Assembly (NCBI GenBank): GCA_017311185.1 | Contig: JAESUZ010001057.1 | Coordinates: 62,001 to 126,000 of the forward strand | Length of the DNA: 64,000 bases | Origin: Proteles cristata cristata | Lineage: Eukaryota; Chordata; Mammalia; Carnivora; Hyaenidae | Reading direction: 5' to 3' | Shown: positions 31,811 through 43,039 of the stretch, one piece after another | Numbering within the stretch: position 1 is the first letter of the stretch | Layout of the letters: each line of letters starts with the position of its first letter | The notes under the pieces: model-generated | Database searches by the model: none | Told to the model about the DNA's origin: nothing | What the model saw: only the letters and a program-made list of their open reading frames with translations | Translations under genes and position numbers: made by a program

Positions 31811-32027
31811 TTGGGGCACCCGGGTGGTTCAGTCAGTTAAGTATCAACTTCAGCTCAGGTCATGATCTCATGGTTTGTGGGTTTGAGCCCCAAGTTGGGC
31901 TCTGTACTGACAGCTCAGAGCCTGGAGACTGCTTTAGATTCTGTCTCCCTCTCTCTCTGCCCCTTCCACACTCATGCTCTGTATCTCTCCCTCTCTCAAT
32001 AATAAATAAAACCTTAAAATAAATTTT
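31811..32027 (+). mobile_element. Felid SINE, class A
   Basis: TSD AATAGCACTATC at 31799-31810 and 32028-32039. Head GGGGCACCCGGGTGGTTCAG with a 3-bp loss before AACTTCAGCTC. Confidence 0.95.
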
Positions 32028-32138
32028 AATAGCACTATCCCACAATCCAGCAACTCTACTTCTAAGAATATACCCAGAGGTAATGAATACACTAACTAGA
32101 AAAGATATCTGCAATCCATGTACATAGCAGCATTATTT

Positions 32139-32361
32139 TTTTTAGTTTTTTCCATGTTTATTTTTGAGAGAGAGAGAAAGAGACAGAGCACGAGTGGGGG
32201 TGGGGAGGACAGAGACAGAGAGTGAGACACAGAATCTGAAACAGGCTCCAGGCTCTGAGCTGTCAGCACAGAGCCTGATGTGGAGCTCAAACTCGGGAAC
32301 AGTGAGATCATAACCTGAGCCTATGTCAAATCCTTAACCAACTGAGCCATCCAGTTGCCCA
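32139..32361 (-). mobile_element. Felid SINE, class A
   Basis: TSD ATAGCAGCATTATTT at 32124-32138 and ATAGCAACATTATTT at 32362-32376. Inserted into L1 sequence. Confidence 0.94.
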
Positions 32362-33178
32362 ATAGCAACATTATTTACAGTTGCCAAGACATGGAAACAA
32401 CCTAAGTGTCCAAGTGTCCATCGATGGATGAATGGATAAACGTATGTTGTATACATGGAGTATATATTAATAGATACATATTGGAATATAGATATATATT
32501 ATATATTAATGTAATATTACTCAGTTATAAAAAAGTTAGGAAATCCTACCATTTGCAACAACATGGATGGACTCTGAGGGCACTATGCTAAGAGAAATAA
32601 GTCAGAGAAAGACAAATATTGTATGATCTCACATGTAGAATCTAAAGCAATAACAGTAGCAAACTCATAGAAAAAGAGATCAGATTTGTGGTTACCAGAC
32701 GTGGGAGTAGGGAAGGGGAACTGGAGGAAGGTGAGCAAAAGGTACAAACTTCCAGCTTTAAGATAAACAATGGGATATAATGTACAACATGATCACTGTA
32801 GCTAACATTGCTGTATGATCTATAGGAGAGTCATGAAGAAAGTAAATCCTAGGAATTCTTATCACAAGGATTTTTTTTGCTTTATTTTTTTCTTCTTTCT
32901 CTTCTTTTTATTGTATCTATATGAGAAGATGGATGTTAGATGGAGCCAGTATGGTAATCATTTCATGATGTATATAAATCAACCCATAACACTGCACACT
33001 GTGAACTTACAGAGTAATGTACGTCAATAATTTCTCAATAAAACTGGAAAGACAAAACTATACACCAAATGGTTCAGAGTTTTTGGTTTTGGAGTAGTTT
33101 TTTTATTTGTTTGTTTGGAAAGAGGACATTACTGAGGACCTCTGTTTTCTCTATTATACATTTTTATAATGTTTTTTA

Positions 33179-33390
33179 AAGTTCTTTAAAATTTTTTTGT
33201 TTACTTTTGAGAGAGAGACAGAGCATGAGCCGGGGAGGGGCAGAGAGAGAAGGAGACACAGAATCCGAAGCAGGCTCCAGGCTCTGAGCTGTCAGCACAG
33301 AGTCTGACGCAGGTCTAGAACCCACGGACCGCAAGATCAGGACGTGAGCCCAAGTGAGATGTTCAACTGACTGAGCCACTCGGGCGCTCC
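33179..33390 (-). mobile_element. Felid SINE, class A
   Basis: TSD TATAATGTTTTTTA at 33165-33178 and 33391-33404 (perfect). Ends GAGCCACTCGGGCGCTCC. Confidence 0.95.
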
Positions 33391-33455
33391 TATAATGTTT
33401 TTTATAATCAGCTAGTATTACTTTTATTATCTGGAAAGGCAGTAAATGTTTTTAA

Positions 33456-33559
33456 TTTTTTATTTTTTTTTTTATTTTTTTTAATTTTTTTAATTTCATT
33501 TAAATCCAAGTTCGTTAACACATAGTGTAATAATGATACCGGTTGGGGGACGGAGAGAG
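33456..33559 (-). mobile_element. Very short L1 3' terminus, antisense
   Basis: T-rich tail, then TTTAAATCCAAGTTCGTTAAC and ATAGTGTAATAATG, the reverse of CATTATTGCACTATATGC...TTGGATGTAAAT. Flanks GCAGTAAATGTTTTTAA (from 33440) and GCAGTAAAGATTTTTTA (from 33560) look like a TSD. Confidence 0.75.
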
Positions 33560-33575
33560 CAGTAAAGATTTTTTA

Positions 33576-35404
33576 AAACACATTCCAGGAATTTTCCTGT
33601 TTGGAAATAGAAAAATTTATAATTGTAAGTTATAAAGAAAAAGTGCCAAACTGCTAGAGAAATGTAATGATGTGGATGAAATGTTCTAAGGAAAACAAAC
33701 TCAGATTTTTAAAAATCTATTTTCAACCATATTATATTAATATGGATATACAGCAGCCTATGACACTAACTACAGTGTAATATGGGAAGAAAGTTATGTG
33801 AAAAAATTTGGGCAAAGGAAAAATAAAGGTAAAAGGAATCAAATGAAAAGAATACCAGAGGTATGATAATGTACCAAATGTGTGGGCTAGAGATGGGCTA
33901 AAAGTTTTTTCTGAGCTTCTTAGCAGACAGGGCAAAAAGGTGCTCAGAATGTCAATCAGATCACAGAAAGTGAGCCATGAGAAGGAAGCACAACTCATTC
34001 TGGCACCAGAACCCACTGAGATGCTTCTCTGGTAAGTCTACAGCAGGAAGGCACTTTTTCACATAATGAATTGTATCTCCAAACACATGAAAGATTCTTG
34101 AACTTCAGGGCCCATTTTCAAATACAGAAGTTCAATAATTTTAAGGCCAAAATTTGAGTAACTTAAAGCTGAAAGGCATGCATATTACACAGAAGCTGAA
34201 ACAAAATGGTTTCAATACAAGTTGCTGGACTAGTTTCCAACCACCTTCCCCTTTATATAAATGATATAGTGTCATTTACTTTCCATAATTTACTTCCATT
34301 GCAGATGCTAATATCCTAAATATTAGTGACCCATTTTTAAATATGCAACACTAAAATCATTACGGTCTGACATTTTTATAGGCTTATAAAACACATTTTG
34401 TTCCAACTGTTTTTATTAGAAGACATGTGGCCGGCTGAAAACCAAAACCCACATATTTTTCTTTGAAAAAAAAAAGGCAGCTGGAAATATAAAACCCCAC
34501 ACATTTGCTTTTAACACTGCTTGGGAACTAAAACCTATAATGTGAACTTGACATCTATTAATGGGTTGCTCAAAGAAATTGAGACTATGTTTTAACAGAA
34601 AGCAGCACTCCGAGCTCATGCCACAACCCATGGTATTCTCACTGCTCCCCAGCAAGGGGGTGAGTAGGGTGGCCATCCCTGCTGAGGCTCCCCGGATGAG
34701 GGCTTCCTTTCACAGGCATCTCTGTGCCGTTGTGTCTTCAGACTCAAGAACACAGAAACAAATTCTTTGGAATTCAGCGTCTGGGAGGCAGGCGAATTAT
34801 GTTAACCACACGCAAACATTTATATTACTCTCTGGTTTAGTTCCATTACCCTCCCCCTGACACTGCAATTTAAAATCAGATCTTAGAAGACTACATATAA
34901 CAAGACACCCATAGTTTTTCCTTTCCATTCCTACTGAAAGGACAGAATTTGGGAAAACAATCATTTAATAGCACTTAACGTTGAGCATTCTAATTACAGA
35001 TGTATTGAAGCCAATGTTTGTTTCTTAAAATACAATGTATCCCCAGCTCTCCTGCTATACATTAAATATGTCAAGCACAGATGGAGGAAGGAGATAGCCA
35101 GAAGTGACTCTAGCATTCAGAAATCCCTAGTCCATGATTAGGGGATGAAGAAGAAGGAAACAAAACATAAGTAAATATCAGATGTAACTAGACAGGAGCA
35201 GGTGGAAGCAAAGTGTACTGGCAGCAGAGGCCTGGTTGGTCTGAGTGGGTTCTTGGGAAACAGGTCAGCAGAAACGAAAGGGGTGGTTAACAGCCAAATC
35301 AGCCACTGATTTCCAACACATCCCAAACACAAGTCTGTAAGCTCTCTGCTAGCTGACCCTTTAGTACACGTTTCCAGTTGGAACTTCAAAACCTACATAA
35401 ACCA
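33576..35404. other. Single-copy DNA
   Basis: About 1.8 kb without recognised repeats. Frames at 34416-34860 on both strands overlap and lack features of an exon. 34640-34800 is richer in G+C. Confidence 0.4.
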
Positions 35405-36160
35405 CAACCAAGTGAGGTTTATCACTGAAATGCAAGGCTAGTTCAATATGCAGAAATCAATGTAATCTACCAGATTAGCAGTCCAAAGGGGGAATATATA
35501 TACATACATATATATATATATATATGCACAAATGCAGAAAAGCATTTGACAAAATTCAGCATTTGTCCACCATAAAAACTCAGCAACATAGGAATAGAAG
35601 GGAACTTCTTCAACCTTATAAAACCTGTAGTTAACATCGTACTTAATGGTAAAAGATTGAATGATTCCCTCCCAATATTAGAAACAAAGCCAAAATATCC
35701 ACTCTCATTACCCCTATTTGACATTGTACCAGAAGTTCTATCCAATGTAAGAAAAAAGGCAAGGAAAAGAAATAAAATGCATACAAATTTGCAATAAAGA
35801 AATAAAGCTAATCCTACCCACAGACAATGTGAATGGCTATGGAGAAAACCCCAAGGAATCAGGAGGAGAAAAACACTCCTGGAACAAATAAGTGATTTTA
35901 GCAATAATAGGATAAGTCAACACTAGAAACCCACAATTAGAAACCAACATCATATCACTTACAAAATTCCCAAAAGATGAAACACTTAAGTATAAATGTA
36001 AAACATGTACAGGATCTATATGCTAAAGACTACAAAATCCTGCTGAAAGAAATATTTTACAAAGACCTAAATAAACAGAAAGGCAAGTTGATACAACATA
36101 ACAAATACATAGACCCTTAGGCAAAACAAGTTATTTTTCTGTATGTTAATTAAAAATGAA
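35405..36160 (+). mobile_element. Old L1 ORF2 fragment (RT domain region)
   Basis: TCACTGAAATGCAAGGCTAG, TGCAGAAAAGCATTTGAC, AGGAATAGAAGGGAACTTC, CATCGTACTTAATGGT, CACTCTCATTACCCC, CCAAGGAATCAGGAGG and GCTAAAGACTACAAAATCC keep ORF2 order. Frames are broken. The 145-codon frame on the other strand (35467-35904) is its shadow. Confidence 0.85.
35494..35526. repeat. (TA)n microsatellite
   Basis: ATATATATACATACATATATATATATATATATG inside the L1. Confidence 0.85.
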
Positions 36161-36182
36161 ACATCTTTAAAGACCTGTTTGA

Positions 36183-36387
36183 GGGGCACCTGGGTGGCTC
36201 AGTCAGTTATGCGTCCGACTTCGGCTCAGGTCATGATCTCACAGTTCGTGGATTTGAGCCCCGCATAAGGTTCTGTGCTGACAGCTCAGAGCCTGGAGCC
36301 TGCTTTGGAGTCTGTTTCCCTCTCTCTCTGCTCCTCTCCTGCTCATACTCTGTCTCTCAAAAATAAACAAACATTAAAAAAAATTAT
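36183..36387 (+). mobile_element. Felid SINE, class A
   Basis: TSD TTTAAAGACCTGTTTGA (36166-36182) and TTTAAAGATGTGTTTGA (36388-36404). Head GGGGCACCTGGGTGGCTCAG. Confidence 0.95.
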
Positions 36388-36404
36388 TTTAAAGATGTGT
36401 TTGA

Positions 36405-36720
36405 GATAATTTAAGAAATTTTTGTTAATTTAGTTAGGTGGATAATGACATGATGATTATATTTCTAAAAATTCCTTATCAATTACAGATTCTCACACTA
36501 AAGTATTTATGGGTGACTTAATGTCTTAGATTTGCTTTAAAATAACTCCTAGTGGGATCAGGTCAGGAAGCGGGACATAAACTTGATAATTGTTGAAGCT
36601 AAAGATGGGTGACAGGTACCTAAGTTTTCATTACACCTTTGACTACCTTGTTGTTTGTGTTTGAACTTTCCATCATAGTAGGTTTGTTAAATAAACTAAA
36701 TTTTAAAAAATAAATCATAA
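36405..36720 (+). mobile_element. Old L1 3' end (likely)
   Basis: CTTGATAATTGTTGAAGC, GGGTGACAGGTACC, TCATTACACCTTTGACTACC and TTTGAACTTTCCATCATAG follow the 'gataattgttgaagctgggtgatgggta ... tttgaaattttccataat' ending of old L1s. Confidence 0.55.
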
Positions 36721-36854
36721 ATGAAAAAATAACTAAGTAATAATAATAATCTAAAAAAATAAACCAAACGTGATCCAGAGAGGACATTAAGGTGTATGGG
36801 CAACATTACTTGAAAGTTGGAGAACAGAAATTCTAGCTGTGATTCTTGTCTGCC

Positions 36855-36934
36855 TCACTCACCATTGTATCCTTCATGCCAAACATAATACCTGGCACAC
36901 AGAACATAGGACACAGTCAATAAATTGTTGCTGA
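36855..36934 (+). repeat. L2 3' end, interrupted by a young L1
   Basis: CACCATTGTATCCTTCATGCC, ATAATACCTGGCACACAG and GTCAATAAATTGTTGCTGA: L2 terminus. The matching continuation CTGAATGAG appears after the young L1 at 37629. Confidence 0.7.
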
Positions 36935-37616
36935 TGGCGAGGATGTGGAGAAACGAGCACCCTCCTACACTGTTGGTGGGAATGCAAACTGGTGCAGCCC
37001 CTCTGGAAAACAGTGTGGAAGTTCCTCAAAAAGTTAACAATAGAACTCCCCTATGACCCAGCAATAGCACTGCTAGGAATTTACCCAAGGGATACAGAAA
37101 TGCTGATGCATAGGAGCACATGTACCCCAATGTTCATAGCAGCACTCTCACAATAGCTAAAACATGGACAGAGCCTAAGTGTCCATCAACAGATGAATGG
37201 ATCGAGAAGATGTGGTTTATCTATACCATGGAATACTACATGGCAATGAGAAACAATGAAATCTGGCCATGTGTAGCAACATGGATGGACCTTGAGGGTG
37301 TTATGCTTAGCGAAATAAGTCAGGCAGAGAAGGACAAATATCATATGTGTGCACGTATAGGAGGATTAGGAGGAACTTAACAGAGGACCAAGGAGGAGAA
37401 GAAGGGCGGAAATGGTGGGGGAAAGGGAGAGAGGCAAACCATGAGAGACTCTTGAATGCTAATAACAAACTGAGGACTGATGGATGTTGGGGGGGAGGGG
37501 GAAGATGGGCATGGAAGAGGGCACTTGTGGGGATGAGCACTGGGTGTTATATGGAAACCAATTTGACAATAAACTATTTGTAAAAAAATAAATAAATAAA
37601 AATAAAAATAAAATAA
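36935..37616 (+). mobile_element. Young 5'-truncated L1, longest of the young copies
   Basis: From GGCGAGGATGTGGAG through ACACTGTTGGTGGGAATGC to ACAATAAACTATTTGT and a (AAATA)n tail. TSD AATAAATTGTTGCTGA (36919-36934) and AATAAATTGTTTCTGA (37617-37632). The target is the L2 end. Confidence 0.95.
37120..37380 (+). pseudogene. L1 ORF2p C-terminal remnant
   Basis: 86 codons with WTEPKCPSTDEWIEKMW, YTMEYYMAMRNNEIWP, TWMDLEGVMLSEISQ and IGGLGG at the end, almost the same as at 403-684. A one-base loss relative to that copy (CACTCTCACAATAGC) shifts the frame upstream. Confidence 0.88.
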
Positions 37617-37632
37617 AATAAATTGTTTCTGA

Positions 37633-37967
37633 ATGAGAAACAAATGGAAAGCAAACAAAGGGTCAGCTTATTCTTTATCCTTAGCACTAGAGAAGCACAT
37701 AGTATCAAGAATCACAATGAATTATTTTCCTCAAATGAAATCCAAATAGGGAAAACTGGCTTAAAACCTTTCTTGAAATGTCCAAAATCCAGATCCATCC
37801 CTCATTCCTCCCTTTCCAAAATGTCCCAGCCCACACTGGTTTCTGTTTTGTGAACCCTTATAGTAAGTGATCTCAACAATTTTTTAGTAAATAAAATACA
37901 GTGTATGTATGTATGTATGGTGTCTGAGCTCTGGCTTTCTCACCAGATGATAAGGATGAAAATACCT
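37633..37967. other. Single-copy DNA with a (TATG)n run
   Basis: TATGTATGTATGTATGG at about 37903-37919; otherwise nothing. Confidence 0.4.
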
Positions 37968-38178
37968 ACCATGGATTGAGTACTCACTATATATCCGAAC
38001 ACTGTCCTAAACACTTTACATTCAACCCCGCAGGTCATTTACCCATATCTAAACTCACAGATGAAGAAACTAAGACAGAGAGAGGTAGGGTAACTTCTCC
38101 AAGGTCATACTACTATAAGAAACAGAGCAGAGAACTCAACATAGGCAATTTGGTTCCATACTCATCTCAACAGTGCCT
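37968..38178 (+). repeat. MIR SINE
   Basis: GAGTACTCACTATATATCCG, CACTGTCCTAAACACTTTAC, CTCACAGATGAAGAAACTAAG, AGAGAGGTAGGGTAACTTC and AAGGTCATACTAC keep the full MIR order. Confidence 0.85.
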
Positions 38179-38194
38179 CTTACAAGGACATAGA

Positions 38195-38285
38195 GAACCC
38201 AGCCTCCACAATACATATTTTTGTATCCTCAGCAACTACCACCTAGCACAGTATTGGGCATGAAAACAGACACTTTACAATCTAA
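38195..38285 (+). repeat. L2 3' end-like fragment
   Basis: TTTTTGTATCCTCAGCAACTACCACC, TAGCACAGTATTGGGCATG: L2 terminus pattern just after the MIR. Confidence 0.5.
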
Positions 38286-38448
38286 ATGACTGATGTGTTA
38301 TGCGGGCTGTCTGCAAATTCAGAGAACATCTTTAGGGAAAGTTTTTAGCTAAAGTCTGTATTGTTCTAAAGAGATCTCTTGTAGTTTCTTTATGTTTTAT
38401 TTAACTCCACCATGAGAATTCCCTGGACAAAATATATGTAATATACAT

Positions 38449-38499
38449 TAAATATATATATACATACATATATAAAATATGTGTGTGTGTGTGTGTGAT
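38449..38499. repeat. (TA)n(TG)n compound microsatellite
   Basis: ATATATATATACATACATAT then (TG)9. Confidence 0.9.
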
Positions 38500-38546
38500 A
38501 AAGACAAAATGTTAGTACTTAATCAGATGTAAAGATTCTTTATATA

Positions 38547-38682
38547 GGGGCACCTGGGTGCCTCAGCTGTTTAAGTGACTGACTCTTGATTTTGGCTCAA
38601 GTCATGATCTCACAGTTTGATGAGTTTGAGCCCCACATCTGGCTCTACACGCTGACTGCCCATGGAACTTGCTTGGGATACT

Positions 38683-38713
<31 letters not shown>

Positions 38714-38773
38714 GCCCCTTCCCCGCTCATGCTCTTTCTCTCTCTCAAAATAAATAAATAAACTTAAAAAAAA
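38547..38773 (+). mobile_element. Felid SINE, class D
   Basis: GACTGACTCTTGATTTTGGC diagnostic, altered body (TACACGCTGACTGCCCATGG), long (TC)n. Weak flanking duplication AAAGATTCTTTATATA / AAAGTTCTTTATGTA. Confidence 0.92.
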
Positions 38774-38985
38774 AGTTCTTTATGTAAACATCGCCCTTAA
38801 TGAACCCCAAAATAACACTAATAAAATCTTCCTAGGGAAATTTATTTTATATCCTAGCTTAAGTCCTTTACTACCAATGTTCTTCCCACCCTTGTCTCCC
38901 AAACACACACACACAGAGGAGCCTTCCAAGATTTCTTGTCACTGAGGACAGAAAGTACCGAATACCCTCCAGAGTTTTGATCATT

Positions 38986-39184
38986 TTTTTAATGTTTATT
39001 TTATTTTTGAGAGAGAGGAAATAGAGCACAAGCAGAGAAGGGGCAGAGAGAATAAGACAGAGGATGTAAAGCGGGCTCCACAGTGACAGTACAAAACCAA
39101 ATGTGGGGCTCAAACTCACGAACTGTGAGATCATGGCCTGAGCTGGAGTCAGATGCTTAACCGACTGAGCCGCCCAGGGGTCCC
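38986..39184 (-). mobile_element. Felid SINE, class A, diverged
   Basis: TSD TTGATCATT at 38977-38985 and 39185-39193. Head end reads GAGCCGCCCAGGGGTCCC. Confidence 0.92.
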
Positions 39185-39193
39185 TTGATCATT

Positions 39194-40030
39194 CTTAACA
39201 TCTCTCTCACTAAGTTTGTTTTGGAAGACCTCAATATTTGACACAATTCTGGATTACATGTGGTGTAAGGATTAAGAAACGATTACAGTCGGCTATCTAA
39301 TGAGGTGCATGCTTGCTGAACATAGCTCAGCTGAAAAAAAATGTTTTTTCTGAAAGATGAGTTTTCCCATTGATCTTTTTCTTCAACACTATCCTACTAA
39401 AGAAAAATTTACCTTAAAAGAACAAGAAACGCTTTTAATGAAATTTCACTGCACCCGGCCAGTATCCAGAATTTAGTTCCCACAATACACTCTCCATACT
39501 ATGCAGTCTTCTGTATATTTATGTATGAGCTCATTTCAATGAAATGGCAAACTACTAAGCTAGGATTTCTAAGTTTAATTCAAATCTTTGCTGACAAAAC
39601 TAGCAAAAAGGATAGCAAACAACTAATAAAATTAATCTCAAATAATGAATTAGAAGCAGAATAATTTTAGTGACCATAAAGCAGAAGTAAAAACATTACC
39701 CTACCAAGGACAACAATATGCTAATCACATTCACCACTTGTTTCTGAAAAGGATTCTCCCGGAAACACCATGACAGGCAAGCCACCTCTGATACTCGATT
39801 GGCAGTTGCAAGAAAATACAGACGTGACAATATGACCACTAGGTGGCATATCCGCACCATTTCTTTCATCCCTACACCGTATCTCTATCAGGACTTTCCC
39901 ACAAGATCAGCTGTGCAAAATTCTAAATGCAAGTGCCTCACTTCAACAAAGAAAACAAATTTAGGAAACATTTTTAATAAAAAGTGCCTCCGATAACCTT
40001 CTGCATATAACTTTTGGGCATATAATCATA
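39194..40030. other. Single-copy AT-rich DNA
   Basis: Nothing recognised. Confidence 0.4.
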
Positions 40031-40044
40031 AAAGACTCTCAACC

Positions 40045-40256
40045 GGGGTGCCTGGGTGGCTCAGTGGGTTAAGCGTCCAACTTCGGCTCAGGTCATGATC
40101 TCACGGTTTGTGAGTTCAGGCCCGTGTCAGGTTCTGTGCTGACAGCTCAGAGCCTGGAGTCTGCTTCAGATTCTGTGTCTCCCTCTCTCTCTGACCCACC
40201 CCTGCTCATGCTGTCTCTGTCTTTCATTAATAAATAAATGTTAAAAAAAATCATTT
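40045..40256 (+). mobile_element. Felid SINE, class A
   Basis: GGGGTGCCTGGGTGGCTCAG; a 3-bp loss in the B box region (GAGTTCAGGCCCGTGTCAGG). Flank AAGACTCTCAACC resembles AAGACTATCTCACC on the right. Confidence 0.93.
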
Positions 40257-40590
40257 TTAAGACTATCTCACCAAACTAATTATAATTTGATATTCTGTCT
40301 CCCTCTCTCTTTGGCAGTGTATCACTCCAATGACAATACAGAATTGGGATGAATTTATTTTCATTCTTTTCTGTCATAGATACCTTCTACACATGTATAA
40401 ACAAGAATCCTTTCTGCCCTTCTATCCTGTAGGATGGTTAACATAGAAGGCTGTGTCAACTGAGAAAAATAAAACAAAAGAAACGGTGACCTCTACTATT
40501 TCTCAAATCCTAGCACATGACGATAAATACCAGGTGACCCTGCACCCAGGGTAGAATGTACATCATTTCTCCTTCCATTTTAAATAAACA
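40257..40590. other. Single-copy DNA
   Basis: Nothing recognised. Confidence 0.4.
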
Positions 40591-40601
40591 GTGTTAGGGT
40601 T

Positions 40602-40816
40602 GTCTTTTTTATTTTAATGTTTATTCATTTTTGAGAGAGAGACAGAGTGCGAGTGGGGGAGGGGCAGAGAGAGAGAGGGAGGCACAGAATCCGAAGCAGG
40701 TTCAAGGTCCTGAGCTGTCAGCACAGAGCTGGACGCGGGGCTCGAACTCATAAACTGTGAGATCATGACCTGAGCTGAAGTCAGACACTTAACCGACTGA
40801 GCCACCCAGGTGCCCC
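40602..40816 (-). mobile_element. Felid SINE, class A
   Basis: TSD GTGTTAGGGTT at 40591-40601 and 40817-40827. Head intact (CCGACTGAGCCACCCAGG in reverse). Confidence 0.95.
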
Positions 40817-40827
40817 GTGTTAGGGTT

Positions 40828-41384
40828 CTTAAAGACATTTTTAAATAGGTCTAGGCTGTGACCCTGCAGCATTCACAAAAAATTAGTAGATTCCTCAAGA
40901 CCTGGGTGGCACCATTAGCTCAAAAGGGGAAGTCCGAGCATCAGGCATTTTGTTTAGTTGAAATTTTTAAAACTGTGTTTATTGTTGGCATGGCACAATT
41001 TACTCAGTTCTGCCTATTTATTTGTATTTATTTGCCAAATACTACCACTGTTTCAGATGGCTGTAAATGGGCTGGACCCCAAGTAAAGTTAAAAGTGAGG
41101 TGCAGCTTCTTCTAAATCTCGGTCTCTCATTTGCCTACCTAACCTGTGTCCTTCCCTACAGTTCTGGGTAACACCTCCTGCTGCTGACACTCAGTGCCCT
41201 TTCTCCTCTCTTAGCTAATCAAAACAAGGGCTAGAATCAGCTGTTTCCATTCGAAAGCAAATACATGCTGGTCATTTGCAGAGTGGGTCCCTCCCTCCCA
41301 TGTGGTCCCCTGACACTTTGTTACCTGCCTTTATTTTAGCCCGTAATACCACACACAATAACTCTACAAAAGGGTCTCCTCCAC
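40828..41384. other. Single-copy DNA
   Basis: Nothing recognised. Confidence 0.4.
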
Positions 41385-41485
41385 TGGGATAAAAGTTTGT
41401 CAAGAAAGAAGACCAGGTCTTAATCAGCATCCCCAAAACCTACTATATGCTTGTCAACAAGGTTTCGCAAAAATGCTTGTTGAAG
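41385..41485 (+). repeat. L2 3' end-like fragment
   Basis: AAGAAGACCAGGTCTTAATCAGC, CCCCAAAACCTACTATATGC, GCAAAAATGCTTGTTGAA: decayed L2 terminus. Confidence 0.45.
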
Positions 41486-43039
41486 GGAGGCATCCTCTCG
41501 CCCTGCCCTATTTACATTTTAAGTCTCTTTTCTGTGGAAAGACTTTACCTCCATTTGATGCAAGAGTTATTCATTTTAGAGTTCAAGAACAAGCTGTTAT
41601 GTACATGTACACAAGCATTTTTCTAGGAAAGAGATTCACAGCTTTCATCAAATTCTTAAACAGGTCTCTAATTCCAAAAATTCAAAACCAAACTACGCTA
41701 AGAAGCTTTAGGTAGGAGGAATCAAAAAGGAGGCGTATCACTAGGTACAGGGGCCTTCCCACCACTGCCAGAACCATTTCATTAGGCCGCTACCTACTCT
41801 GCTCCTAGATTACTTCTCCTGAACACAAAGTAGACAAACTCGTCCCTAAGAAAGTTTGTTCCTAAGAAAACCACAGCTTTAAAGTTTAAAGAAACCACAG
41901 CTGTAGGCAGAAGATAATGATTAGACAATATATACAGCAAACCCTCTCATCAGAAAGATAAAGCCATATTGAAATCAAAGTCTTATATTTATAACAATAA
42001 CAAAACGATTAGTTCCTTAAATGTCAAAACAAATGGTATAAATCACCAAAGTCCTCCAAGAGAAAAATGCTGGAAGCAAAGGAGGCATCATTTGGGTATA
42101 TTATTATTTTGTTTCTACCAGTCATCTTCCAGTATGGGTTAAGTCACTCGCTTCTCATGTCAGAAATATTCTCTTCCACTCTTCCTTTAACCAATATCTA
42201 AACTATCCATCAAAACCAGCCTTCTAGGTAGACGGCCAATACCTGTGTACTAGGCTTTCAGAAGGGGCGGGGGGGAGGGTTAGAATCAGATGGTTTGGAG
42301 TGGAGTTTTCTGGATGAATTATAAAATCCTGCCTTAGCCAGTCTCAGAGACCCTTGAGCAAATGTTAACTGAGATATGAAGGAAGCCATGAAAAGGCCTT
42401 TTCCCAATAAGCACAAACCACAAAGCTGCCCTCTTTTCTGCCATGCCCAAATCCAAGCCTCAGGGGAGCTCACCACTGCATGGGAACAAAAGGGCGTCCT
42501 CACCAGAAGGGGAAGAAAAGGCACCACAAGAGCCAGGTCACAAGAAAGAGAAGAGTTATCCAGAGCCTACTGCCACTAATTCCCGGCCATCTCTGGCCAG
42601 AACATTGCCCCAGAGTTGGCCTGCCTCAGGATGAGAAAGAGGATGGGGATAGAGAGAAAGAGAAATAGAGAGGGACCGGGCCAGGCCACTTCCCATTCCA
42701 GAGAAGTCACTCTGCCCAACTCCAGCCAGTGGAAGAAAAAAAAGAGAAAATGGCATATCTTCACACATGATAACCTCACCCCTAGAAAATGGGGTCCTGT
42801 CAGCGTTTCAAAGTAGAATGGCATTCCTCCTCTTTGGGATGGGGTGTCTTGCCCTAGATTGTTAGATAGAGCAGGGAAGAGGCCTTGGACTCAGGCCTGA
42901 GGACAAATCTATCTAGCATGATTTCCATGGTACTTGGGAAAGTTCCACTCCTGCCACAGACTTACTCTCCACGTGTATTCTTCATTTCACATGGTTAATG
43001 CAGTCTACTATTTCTAGGCAGCGGTTAGGTATCAGGTAT
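41486..43039. other. Single-copy DNA
   Basis: 42250-42830 is richer in G+C and purines (AGAGGATGGGGATAGAGAG) and carries overlapping frames on both strands, all without domains or splice support. Otherwise nothing. Confidence 0.4.

Larger units (their letters stand above)
31206..33058 (+). mobile_element. Old L1 (ORF2 C-terminal part plus 3' UTR), two SINEs inside
   Basis: Runs from GGACTACATCAAACTAAAAAGC through GGATGGCTACCATCAAAAAG, CATAGCAGCATTATT, CTCACATGTAGAATCTAAAG and GGATATAATGTACAACATG to TTTCTCAATAAAACTGG: an L1MA-type order. SINEs at 31811 and 32139 split it. A CTTTTTTC-rich stretch near 32870-32910 lies within the 3' UTR. Confidence 0.9.

Noticed and set aside
35467..35904. 145-codon open frame on the minus strand
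   Set aside because: It is the antisense shadow of an L1 ORF2 relic on the plus strand.
42250..42830. G+C-rich segment as a CpG-island promoter
   Set aside because: CpG dinucleotides are sparse and the frames overlap on both strands without exon structure.
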